Of a DNA stretch of 64,000 bases, positions 48,101-60,100 are shown piece by piece; positions within the stretch are counted from its first letter, which is position 1; every line of letters starts with the position of its first letter. The position numbers and the translations under genes are program-made. A model generated the notes under the pieces. That model did not search any database, was not told where the DNA came from, and saw nothing but the letters and a program-made list of their open reading frames with translations. Origin of the DNA: Anas platyrhynchos. Lineage: Eukaryota > Chordata > Aves > Anseriformes > Anatidae. The stretch covers positions 4,338,501-4,402,500 of the forward strand of contig NC_092606.1 in NCBI RefSeq assembly GCF_047663525.1, written 5' to 3'.

Positions 48101-51100
48101 GCCTGGCTCGGAAAGCAGAGGTGTCAGCGGTGATTTTTGGGGTCCCACCAGCCCTGAGACGGGGCAGGATCCACGTGCAGGGCGGAAGGAATGGGGGAGG
48201 TCCCCCGCGTCCCCAAACCCCACAGCCCGCAGGGACAGGGAGGGAGCAGCCACCCCCAGCCCCGCACGCACTTGGTGACGACGCTGATTTTGACTCCGAA
48301 GACGCCAGTCTGCTTTTTGGACGGCGTCCTCTTCAGGCTCATGTCTCTGCTCGTGAACTTCATGGAGAACTCCACCTTGATCTGTGGGGACATCCTGGCT
48401 GTCACCTCAGCGTCACACGGGGGTACGGCCCCACAGTGAACCCAAAGCTCAGCTGGAGGAACCAGCAAGCCCACCCCGCCGCCCCCCAGGGAAGGGGTTT
48501 TGTGCCCTGCTTACCCCGTTCATCTCAATCACGTCCATGTGCCAGTTCTTGGTCTGCACGGCCTGCGGGTCCAGCTGCGGGGAGAGACAACACATTGGGG
48601 TTGGACACCAGCGGGGACAGTCTGGGGTCCCTTGGGTTGGGCGCTGGACCCGGTGGGATCAGTCCCCCCGAGCCCCCAGCTGAACACACACCCCAGCAGA
48701 AAGAAATTTCCAAGAATCGGGACTATTTCTGGAGGCAGATTGATGGAACAGAACTAGGGCAGTGTTTTCCATGCAGAAAAAAACAACATCTCCCAATAGC
48801 CAAGGCTATTTATAACCCCTGGGAATGACGGGCTCTGCTATTTCTGGCTTTCGGGCTAGCAGGGGACTCGGTGACGCTTCCCCAGGGCCACAGCGAGGTT
48901 CTGGCGTTCCCAAGGCCCCACCACTCATGGCAGCGAGGTGGCACAGAGCTGTCCCCAATCCTTGGAGACACAGGACCGGGGCAGAGAGGACAGCAGCGAC
49001 CCCAGTCCCAAGAGGGGACGGAGATCGGGGACCTCAGCCCCAGGGATAGGATGATGAGGATGCAGCACTGGGACGCGGAAGGCTGGCACCAGCTCACCCT
49101 ACTGCGGGGCTGTTGGGGTCCGCTCCCACCCGAGGGCACGGGGGCTCTGCCACAGCATCCAGCCCTCGCTCCAGCTGCTTTCTGGGGCTTTTTGGTCCCC
49201 AGCTGGTGCCATCGATCCGGCCCCATCGATCCTCGTAATGCACGGGGCAGCGCCTGGCACTAATGTCCCCTCGGGGAAGGGGATGGGACGTGGAGCTGGC
49301 GGGGGTCCCGGGGCTGCGAGCGCGCAGCTGCCAGGCGAGGCTCGTGCCACGTGCACGGGGTCACTGCTCAAGGACATGGGAGTTTCCTTTAGCAGCTGCT
49401 GGCTTGGGAGATGCTTGGGGTGAGCACAAAGATCTCTCGTGTCCCCTCCTGCACACCAACACCCAAATTGCCCTGGCTCCAGGCACAGCCCCAGCACCAC
49501 GGCATGGCCTGAGCTGAGCCTCGGGCAGCAGGAAGAGGGGATGTGGAGCTCAGCCAGGGGACATCAGGCTGAGGACAAACAGGTCCCACAGTTGTCACAA
49601 ACACTACCTGGGCTGGTCCATCCGAGATGGCCAGACCCTGCCCAGCACCCGGCTGCTGACCCCAGCACCATTCCCACGAGGCCGGGCAGCTCCTCCACCC
49701 CCCACTGCCACGTGAGGTGCTGTGGTTTCCAGCAATGTCTCCAGACGCCGATCCCCTCCCCGGCGCCCCAGCACGGGGGAGCCCTGGGGACCACCGTGAC
49801 GCCTTCACCCCGCCAGCCCCACGGCTGCTGGGGACAGAGCGGGGAGAAGGAGGAGGAGGAAGAGGAGGAGGAAGGCTGCAGCTGCCCCAGGCTCTCAAGG
49901 GGCCCCACAGCAGGTTTGGATGCAAGGATCACGAGGCTGCAGCTGGACCCTGGCCAACCCCAGCCCTGCCACCGAAGCCCCTCGTGTCCCCCCCACCAGT
50001 GCCAGTCCCCTCCTGCAGCGCCCGATGATGCCACCACAGCCACTGCCATGCCCTGTGCAGCAGCAGTGGGGCTCTGGCCGGGTCCCCAAGGGCTTTCACC
50101 CCTTTTCCACACACAGCCACGTCCCCCTCGTGGCACCGAAGCAGAAGCTGCCTTGTCACCACAGCCCCAGCAGCGAGGAGCAAAGCGCCCAGCCCCAGGC
50201 ACGGCAGCGAAGCCGTTCGTTCCCCAGCCAGGTTGGGAGCCGTGGGCCTCCCCCTCCACGGCACGAGTTTAATTGGAAACACCACACATCTTCCCCAGCC
50301 CCGTCCCGCGGGTCCCCCGTCTCCGATGGCCCTGGCAGCGCACATCTGGAAGGGCTTTAGCAGGCTCCGAACAAAGCCCTAATAAAAGCCAGGTTGGCTG
50401 CCACGAGCACAGCGCGTTCCCCCAGCCGCACCGCGCCCCCCCCCCCCAAACTTTTGTCACTGCCCCAAATTTGAGCTGGCTCAGCTGGCGTCACCCAGCT
50501 CCCCTGCAGCTGGGGACGGTCCCCACGGAGCAGTGGGCTCTGAGCTGGCCCTGGTGCTCTCCAAACCCTGCCCGCAGCCACTGCCACGTCCCCACGGGAC
50601 ACAGCTCCGTGTGGGAGGACGGATGGGAGCATCTGCCCACGGCGCCAGAGGCACCTCCTGCCCACATGGCGCTGGCAAACACCCAGGCTCAGCTACTGCC
50701 ACTGTCACCATCTCCTCCCCCTGCACCACGGGGAGCTGCCACGCTCCAGCACGGCCCAGGGACGGCCCCTAGCTGGTGGGGAGGACGGCACCCCCAGCTC
50801 TGGGACGCAGACGCTCACCTTCAACCTCTTCTCCCACGTTACCTGAAGGTGTTTGCTTGCACGAGGCCCCTTGTCACAGAGAGAGAGGTGGCAGCAGGGC
50901 AGGCAACGAGCAGTCCCACAGGGCTGCGTGTGTCCTGGGGGCTCTGGTGGCAGAGGAGCCCTCGCAGTGTGGCCCTAGGGGCCCCGAATGCCGGGATGCT
51001 GCTGGGCACATCCCTGCCTCGCACCTCTCACCCATGAGGTCACCCGATGCATCAGCCCGGGGTGAAGCCATCCTGAGCAAAGCGGTGACTCAGCCGGCGT

Positions 51101-54100
51101 GGCTCTCCCCCTGTGTCACCCTGGGAGTGGGATCCCATGGGATCTGCTACAGACGGGGTCGCTTCCCCCCAGCACGACCCCCGTGGGCACCCAGCCCGGC
51201 CCCAGCAGGCAGGGGATGCTCTGGGCACCCCCTGCCCAGGTGGCACATGGTGACAGAGCTACACTACAGGGACAGAGCAGCCCCAGAGCAAAGCAGAGCC
51301 CGAAAAAGCAGCGATTCAGAGCCCCATCTGACAGCGACCCTAAAAGCAGGACGTGCCTGCTGCACACAGGGAGCTGGGCACGGACTTGCTGCAGCTGAGC
51401 TCCCGTGCAGGACGGCTCACGGTGACACAGCCCCTGCTTGCCCGTCTGCCCCACGTCTGTCCTGGGAAGCAAAAACCTCCTCAGGTTTTGCCCCAGCAAC
51501 AGCCGCCGGGCAGCTCCCACCGCAGCCCTGGCGGCCCCTAATCCCCTCTGCGGGAGCTGCACGGAATCGAGGTTAATGCCGCTGCGTCACAGCCAGCCCT
51601 GCTGCCACCGAGCCCCCCTCGCTGTTGACAAACCAAACCTGCACGTGCCGGGGCAGCTCCTGCCTTTCATCGCACGGGAGGGAAGCCCCCGGTGCCCCCG
51701 AGTCCCCCAGGACTGCCTGCGATGGTGCCGTGTCCTCCCGTCACCCCTTCGAGCACCCCTGCCCCCCCAAAAAAAACAGGCAGCACCTCCTGCTTGGGGC
51801 AGGAGGCAGCACCCAAGGGTGCCCCAACACCCCGGCTGCACCCCGCGCAACACAAGCAGCCTGGCAAAAATCAGCTCTGCAGCCCCCAGGGAAGAAGGGG
51901 AAGAGGAAAACAAGTGCTGAGCAGGCTGCTAAGTAGCCAAAAAGCTCCCGAAGCAACCCAACAGAGCCCCCCAGCCCCCTCCCCAAAGCAAGGGGGTACC
52001 GAGGCGCACCCATACCCGAGCCTCCCCTCCTGACCAAAGCCACCGGGTACGGGGAAGCCAACTGGATGCACCCCACCACCTCCACGTCCCCCCGAGCCCC
52101 CCAGGCACCTTCTGCCTCAGCAGCTTGCTGCGCACCCGGCCCCAGAGGCGGGCGCCCGTGGTGGAGGGCCGCTTGCCCTCGGGTTCCTCCGGGCCAGGCT
52201 CCAGGCGCTCGCCCCCAGGAGCGGGGCTGCCGTCGGGTTGCACCAACACATCCGTCATCATCGCCACCGCTTCGGCTCCCGGGATGCCAAAAGAGAGGCT
52301 GGGGGGCCCCAGGGTGGCCACGGGGGGGCTGGTTAGCAGAGCACCGGCATCCCCACTGATGTTTGGGCACGGAGGTCAGCGGTGGCCGGGGGCAGCCCGG
52401 CTCGGGCGGCGGGCAGGCGAGCAGGCTGGGTTCATCTTCCACCAGGGTGTGTGAGCCAGGCTGGCGAGAGGCAGCTCGGCTCGGCAGCCCCAAAGCCTCC
52501 CTCCCACTGCGAGGAAGTGACTCAAAGCAGCCCCCCCGGCGTCCCCCACGCGTTAACTCCCGCCCTGCCGCCCGCTGAGCCGCTCAGGAGGGCTGCGCAA
52601 CCCCACAGATGAGGCCAGGGAAGCACCGCCGGAGCATCCCCGTGCCACCCCGCAGCAGCCAGGCTGGGCACAGCAAGGGGGTGGCGCTTTTGGGGTGTCC
52701 CGATGAGGTCTGGGGAGCAGGAACCCCCCTACACCTCACCAGCTTGCTCGGATCCTCATCGCCTCCGCTGCTGGTGGGGTGAGGTGGGGACAGCGTGGGG
52801 CAGAGGGAGGTGGGGGTGCCCTGGGGCATCACCACGGCTCCTCCTGACACACACGGACAGGGCAAGGAGCCAAAAATCGGAATTACACAGCACCCTGCCT
52901 CCATGGGGCTCAGCACCAGGCAGGATCCAACACCCAGGGCTGCATGGGGGCACCCTGGGGGTCCCTGCAGGTCCAGAACAGCCCCGACACCACAAATCTC
53001 CCCCTTTTTTTTGGAGCTTTTGCCAATCCTGCGCAAAGGGGGACTGGCCAGGGAGCAATTCCCTGCAGGGATGGCAGGCACCGTGCCCATGACAACACAG
53101 CCTCCGCTTCCACAGCCGCATCTCCTCCCTCCTGCACCAAAACGGGGGCTGCACGGCCAGGGGGGGCTGCTCTGCCCTGCCCCATCACCCCCTGGCTCCG
53201 AGACCCCCTCCCCATACACCCGCTGCCAGTCCCCCTGCCCAGCCCAGGGCACCAGCCTTGGGGCCAGCCCTGCCCCAAGCAACGGGGCCAGGTGACAGCA
53301 GGACAGCCCCACAGCCCCGCTCCTAACGTCAGGAACACCACCCCGTCCTCGGGGTGAGCAGCCCCGGCGGCCTCCTCTCTCTCCTCTCCCTTTCTCCTTC
53401 CCAGACTTTCGCACGGCAGAGCCAAGCTGTGCTGTCCCTGCCCCGACCCCCGGTCTCCCAGCGTGACTCATGTTTGTTGACACGGGTTATTTCCAAGCAC
53501 ACAGCTGGGCTGAGCCCCACGGGGTGCTGAGCCCCTTCCCCAGCCCCCTGCTTACTGCGTGGCCTCGTGCCACCCCTGCCCCACGCCGGGGAGGGCAGCA
53601 GATGGGCAATTTCGGGTACAACCAAGCCCAGCTGAGCCCCAGCCCCCATCCTGCACCCAACGTGCTGCCACCCCACATCGGCACCTCCTTCCCAGCAGCG
53701 TTTCCGTGCTCCTTCCTCCTCCCCAGGGACCTGCCCTCAGCTACTTTCCCATGGAGCAGGCAGCCGGGTGCTTTGAAGTGTCCTCAGGCAGGGGGGGGAC
53801 ATGTCCCAGGCATCCCATCACGGGGGGGGGAAGCAGCCAGAGCAGGGGTCCCGCCAGGAAAGCGGGTGGGCATCGCTCTCCTGAAGCATCCCCGCTGCCC
53901 CCTGGCCAAGGGGGGTGCCGTGGGGCACAGGGTCTGGGGGCTGCCGTCCCCCTCCTACCAACCCTGCTCACCTGGAGCATCTCGGGGCAGCCCCAGCCTC
54001 CATCCCCCTGCCTGGCAACGGCCAATCAGAGGTGGCCGGGCCGTTGCCCTGGCAACCCCCCGTTGCCATAGCAGCAGCGGATGGAGGCGCCGGGGATGGG

Positions 54101-57100
54101 GATGGTGGCAGAGGGGACAGTGGCAGCCGGTGGGGAGATGTGGGGCTGGATGCTCAGAGCCCTCGGCAGGTGGACACCAGGCTCGTGGACCCCCCACCCC
54201 CCTCGGCCACAGCAACCCCTCCCCGCAGCCCATGGGGTGAGCTGATCCCAAGGAATGGGGCTGGGTGCATGCCTGGGGGGTGGCTGTCACCTTTGCCACC
54301 TCCCCAGGATCCCCTCTCATTTTGTCCCACCTCTGCTGAGGCCATCACACCCCAGGATCATCGTTCGTATCTGATGCTCATCCTCCTCGCTGCCTTCAGC
54401 CCCGAGCCCAGACCCCTGTGCTCAGCTCCTGGTGTCTCCCGGCCCCGCATCCCGGCAGGCTGGCCCCAAGAGGTCCTGGGTTAGGTGAGAAGGTGCCCCA
54501 AAGCCCCAGCACGTACCTGGATCTGCCCCTTGCCCATGATCTTGTCCACGATTTCATTGTTGTCCTTGTTGAGCTTGGTCTTGTCGTAGCATTTCTCATA
54601 GCAGAGGATGCGCAGGGACTGGGAGCCTTCCAGCTCGATCTCGAACTCCTGGGAGCAGACGGAGGGTGGCTCAGCCCCAGAACCCAAAACATCTCCAAAA
54701 TCAGGGCTGGAAGGTGGGCACGATCCCTTCCTTCCCCGCATCCTCCAGCCTCCTCTCACCTCGTTCCACTGCGGCTCCGTTGTGTCCCGGAAAACCCTGG
54801 TCTTGGCTTTGCTGACGAAGTAGCCGAAGGAGTCCACCTCCAGCGTGCAGTAGAGGTCTGGGGGAGGAGACACCTCTGAGCACCCCCGTAACACGTCCCC
54901 ATCGAGCTCCCGGGACCCCTGGGGGCTCACGGGGCCCTGTGCTGGGCCCAGCTCTCGCCCCAGCCTCTCCGAGCAAGGGCGGGCGCTGCACTTACTGGCC
55001 GACTGCTTGAAGCCCTTGGCGGAGTGGACGATGACGTGCAGGAACCCGTAGAGCCCGGGGGACTCATCATCTGCGAGGCAAGGAGCAGAGGGGTCATTAA
55101 GGCTCTGGTTTTGACCCCCAACAGCCCCCGGAGGTAGGATCTACCATAACGAGCCCCAGCACGGCCCCCGGGTGCCTGCAGTGACACCCCCTTGTCCCCA
55201 ACCCCTTGGAGGGCTCCTCCTGAAGGTCTGCAGAAGGACAAGCATCGCCTGCTGCCCATCAGTCCTGCCAGACATCCCGAGCTCCCTGATGCTTGGGGTT
55301 GCTGGTTGTAATGGGGTCACCCTGCTCCTGCCCAGCCTGCAGGGACGTCGCCGGGACCCCAAAACCAGCCCCGTGTCACGGCTGGGAGCGTGAGCATGGG
55401 AACCCAGCTCTGCTCCGGCAGTGCCACCTGCTGGGGACACATCCCCCTGCACAGCCAGGGACCCCACTCAAGGCGAGGAACCCCGCACACCCTTCCCCAC
55501 GTCACCCCCATACCAATTGGGGCCAGCAGCCCGGCAGACACTCACCGTCCTTATTGCTGGTGACTGGGATGTTGTGGACGGTGCGGAGCTTGAAGCAGGA
55601 TCCCGTCAGCACCTGCAGCTCCACCGAGCTCAGCACGAAGGCCTGGAGGTCTGGGGCAGGAGAGGGGCTTCAGAGGGACGCAGCCAGCACCAGCCCAGGG
55701 GAGCAGATGGGCTGCAATCCCACGGGGCTGATCCATGGCAGCACCTTAGGGAAAAGGAGCCCCGATGGGGCCTCGGCAGCCTGAGAATTACCTTTCTTCT
55801 GCAGCTTCTGAATGGCCTCCCTCCACTCGGACCTCTCGTAGTCGGAGGACAGCAAGAATAGGTAGCTCTGGAAAAAAAGAGGTGGATGCTGCAGGGCTGA
55901 GACTCATCCCTCCCCGGCCAGCACAGCTCCAGCCCCCTTTATCCTCCAGCCCCCCTCACCTTCCCGTTGCGGTTGTGGATGCGGAAGGGAATGGCAGGCG
56001 AGTTGAGGAGCAGCCAGAACTCGTTCTCAAACATCTTCTTCTTGAGGCGCTCGATGGCACGGCTCTGCCCCTTGTTGGCTTTCTGCAGGCAGGGAGAGGA
56101 CACGGGGACTGGGTCAAGCAGGCGAGATCTTCTCTCCGGCACCCCCAGCACCCCTGGGTGCTATCCACCCATCCGTGGGCACCCCGCACCCTTCCCAACC
56201 CTTCTCACCTCCTTCTGCACCTCGCTCTTGATGGCCGAGATCTTCATCTTCATGTCCTCCAGCTCGTGGTCGGGGATGACGTGCACCTGCGGGCAGTGCT
56301 CCGACTCCTCCGGCGAGGGGAACACCAGGTCGGCCAGGGGCACGTACCACTTGCAGTCGTACTGCTGGTGCTTCCTGCGGCCGAGGCGCGGGTGCTGAGC
56401 ATCCTCAGCATCCTCCCAGCCCTCCCAGTCCCCCATCCCCACCCCGTGCCCCTTCCCGCTGGAGGACGGGGCCCCCAGCGCCCTCCTTACCCCACCGCCG
56501 TCTTCTTCAGTTTGGCACAGAGCAGCACGTCGGTGAAGAGGAAGACGTGCCGCAGCTTCCGTGAGCCCTCCGACAGCTCCACCAAGAAGCCGTCCTTGAT
56601 GAGCTGCCGGGTCTGGGGAGAGCAGGGATGGCGTGAGAACGGGCAGAGAGCGAGGGTCAGCACCCCACGGGGCCCGGATGCCCCTGTCCCCCTCCGTGGC
56701 TCAGCCAACACAAGCACGGGAAGGTCCGCGTCCTCTGGGGACCATTTTGGGTCCCTAGGGTGCCATGAGCAGCGAGGACCAGAGCACAACCCACACACCC
56801 AGAGCTGTGTTGAGGACACCCCCTCCACCTCCCGGCCGAGCACCGTGGGGCTCCTCAACGTGGAGGCACCACCAGGGGCTGGCAGAGGGCTCAGCCACCA
56901 CCCCGTGCCACCCTGCCCGCCTCACCTCCCCCTTGGGGGTGGTGACCGCCGTCCTCCGGGGGTCGATGTCCTCATTGATGCTGGAGAGGAAGTTCTGCGA
57001 GATGCGGAGGGCATCCTGCAGCAGCGGGTAGTCGGGGTGGTCGGCTGGGGTGTGCTTGAGGAGGTCCTGGATGGGGGTGGGCACAGGTGAGCGACCCGAG

Positions 57101-60100
57101 GGTGCCACCCACCCCGCAGCACCCACATTGGGGTGCCCCCCACGGCGCTCCCCGGGCTGTGGGTGCCCAGCAGCAGCAGGGCACGGCTGGTCTGGCACGA
57201 GGGAAGGTCTCCCTGGGGACGCAGCCATCACCAGCCACCTGTCCCTACAACCCCTTGGTGTCCCCATCCCATCCCGGGACCGGCGCCACACTCACGTGCA
57301 GGACCAGGGTGCTCCGGGTGACGCGGTCAATGGGTTTGTACAGCAGCGCTGCGGGAGACACGAGGGGTCAGCCAGCACAACCCATGGGGTCTCAGCCCCC
57401 CACAGAACCCCCAGTTCCTGCTGGGTCCCGGTGAGAGACCCCCCATGGCCCCGCACCCCGCTGTGACGTGGCAGCGGGGCGGAAGAGCCACTTGGCACCA
57501 CCAGCGGCCCGGAGCTTTTTCAGTTTCCCTTTTTGCTCCACACTGGGTCCCGTGCAGCTCCCACCCCAAGCCCTGCTCCCACTGACCCCGAGAGATGCTC
57601 TGGGGCTCTTCTCACCCCCAGAAGCCAGACTTTCCTCCTCCTCCTCCTCCCAATCCCCTCGCAAGGGGCGTGCATGCGGTGCCCAGCGCCCCTCGCATGT
57701 CTTTCTGGGCTATTTATACCCAGACTGAGGCATCTGGATTTTCCCGACAATTCGGACCACTTCCCCAAACTGCAGGGCCCCGGCGGGGACGGGCTGCAGG
57801 CGGGAGGGGAAGAGGGAAACACGCCGACCCCAAGCCATGGTATGAGTCATGGAGGGGGTCCGGTCCCGTTCCCAAGGAGCTCGAGGGAGGGTGCTGTGGC
57901 AAGCTGGGGGTCTGGACATGGGGCTGGTCCCCATGCCTCGGTGGCAGCACAGAAAGCCAGAGCCCCTGCGGCACCCAGCGAGAGCTCCAGGAGGGAGGGG
58001 ACGCTCAGGGCATCCTCCCACCCCGCACACAGGGAGGATGAAGCCTCCCGCTGCCATCGCTACAGGTAGATGCAAAGCACTTGGGAGCCCGCTGCGTCCC
58101 CAGGAGGGGCTGATCCGGCACGGATCTGGGCCCCCCTCCATCCCCATCCCCATCAGCGTGATCCTGGGGGCAGCAGCGCAGGATGGCAGCGGGCAGGGAA
58201 GCAGGAGCCGCTCCAGCCCCGCGGAGATGGGCGTTGCAGCCCCCAGCTGCTCGCAGCCTGCGGCGAGCAAACGGGGACCCCTCCCCATCGCCACCCCGGC
58301 GCAGAGCCCCCCCGAGCAGGGCTCCCCTTCACCACCACCAGCACGAGCCCCAACCCCACGGGCCCGGCGAGCGCGTGGCCACGCGTGCCCGAGCCAAGGC
58401 GGCTCGATGGAGCCAGGAACAAAGACGCGCCCAACTTCAGGCTGCCGAGCACGATGCCGCCTCCAGCCAGCAAGGACAGCGGCCGGCACCCCCACGGCAG
58501 GTGAAACACCCCCAGCACGGCAGGTGAAACACCCCCAGCCACCTCCCCACCGCCCCCAGCCCCTCACCGTAGGTGCAGTTACAGCACAGGCGGACGATAA
58601 CGAGGATTTCCATGGCAGCCCCGTCTCCGCGCAGCCATCCCTGCCTCCCCTCGGCAGCTCAGCCTGGCTGCGCCGCGGCATCGGCCCTCAGCACGGCTCC
58701 CAGCGAGGGAGGAGGGGGTGGGCAGGGGGTGGGGGGCTGCTGCACGCCCCCAGCATCCTCACGAGGGGCGTCCCACCCCCCCACCAACACCAGCACCAGC
58801 ACCAGCGCCGCGCATGGGAACACAGAAGGGCTCCGCTGCCGGGAGCCGCTCGGTAATGCACCCGCAGACAAAAGGCTGCAGCCCCCTCCCCACGCCCGCC
58901 CCGCGCATGCCGTACCCTCCATGGTGACGGACGTGTGGCTCTCCTTCGAGTCCTTGGGGCCCTTCACCTTCAGCTCCTAGGGAGGAAAATGCCCGTCAGG
59001 GGTGGGGGCGAGGGGGCTGAAGGCTGGGGCAGGTCGTTGCTCAGGGTTTGGGGGCTCCGAACACGCCACGCACCCAGGTATCCCCCCCCTGTGGATGTGC
59101 CCTACAGATCAGCCCCCATGGGACACTCAGGGCTCCCCCGGAGCAGCACTGGTCCTGCTGAGGGACCCCAAGCAAGGGCCAAATCCTGAAGGATTCAGCA
59201 CAGCACCGAGGCCATGACCATCCCGGTACAGCTGCAGATGGCTCAGCCCCACAGGTGGTCCCCAAAAGTCCCTCGGGGCAGGGGCAGCCCCTCTGTGGGG
59301 TGCACGTGGTTGACCAGGCCACAGGGACGATGTCCCCTGCCCCACTCCATGGCACATGCTCTGACCCCACGGCGCAGACCCGGCCCCGCTCACCTCCGAG
59401 ATCTTCTGGAACTGGTAATTGCTCTGGCTGCACTTCTCGGCCGTCTCCAGCGCGATTTTGTAGTTATCCACAAAGGCCTTGTACACCCCAAGCTGGCTGG
59501 CCTGCAGGCATGGGTGGGGGGTCAGCCAGGCACCCCTGGGGCCCCCTGCACCCCCAGAGGCCAGGCAGGAGCCACGGGGACCAAAACTCGTCACGGGCTG
59601 CCCCTCGAGCAGGTAGGGAGCAGAGCAGAGCCCCAGGGAAGGCGCGTACCAGCTTCTGGAAGAGGTGGCCCATGGTGATGTTGCTGTCCCACTGCTGCAC
59701 CTTGGGGCACAGGCTGTCGTAGAACTCCTTGTGGATCTCGTAGATATCCTGGATCTTGTAGAAAATGGTCTCAATCTGCTGGAGGGTGAGGACGGGCTGC
59801 GACGTGGTGGCCGTGGCCTTCAGCGGCTTCATGGGCTGCCGGGCGAGGAGAAGGGAGAGCGCCTGAGACCGGGGCATGGAGAGGAAACAGCCCCCAGGGG
59901 CTCCTGCAGCCCACCGAGAGGACAGCTCTGGGACAACCCCGGACCCCCCTGCACGAGGGGCTGTCGCTGCGTGCCGATGCTCCTGCACCCCCCGGGACTT
60001 CCCCGTCTACATCAGCAGTGACCCTCTCGCGTTGTGCAACGACGTCCTGACCACGAGGGCCGGCGTGTCCGCGGGAGGAAGCGGGGCTGGAAACACTTCT

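Noticed and set aside
55765-57090. Open frame of 441 codons on the plus strand
   Set aside because: Antisense shadow of ABR exons G-K; the minus strand carries the conserved protein.
57710-58856. Long open frames on both strands in the ABR exon E-F intron (about 323 and 335 codons)
   Set aside because: Low-complexity GC-rich frames without similarity; only the 15-codon MEILVIV exon within this region is supported by isoform similarity and phase.
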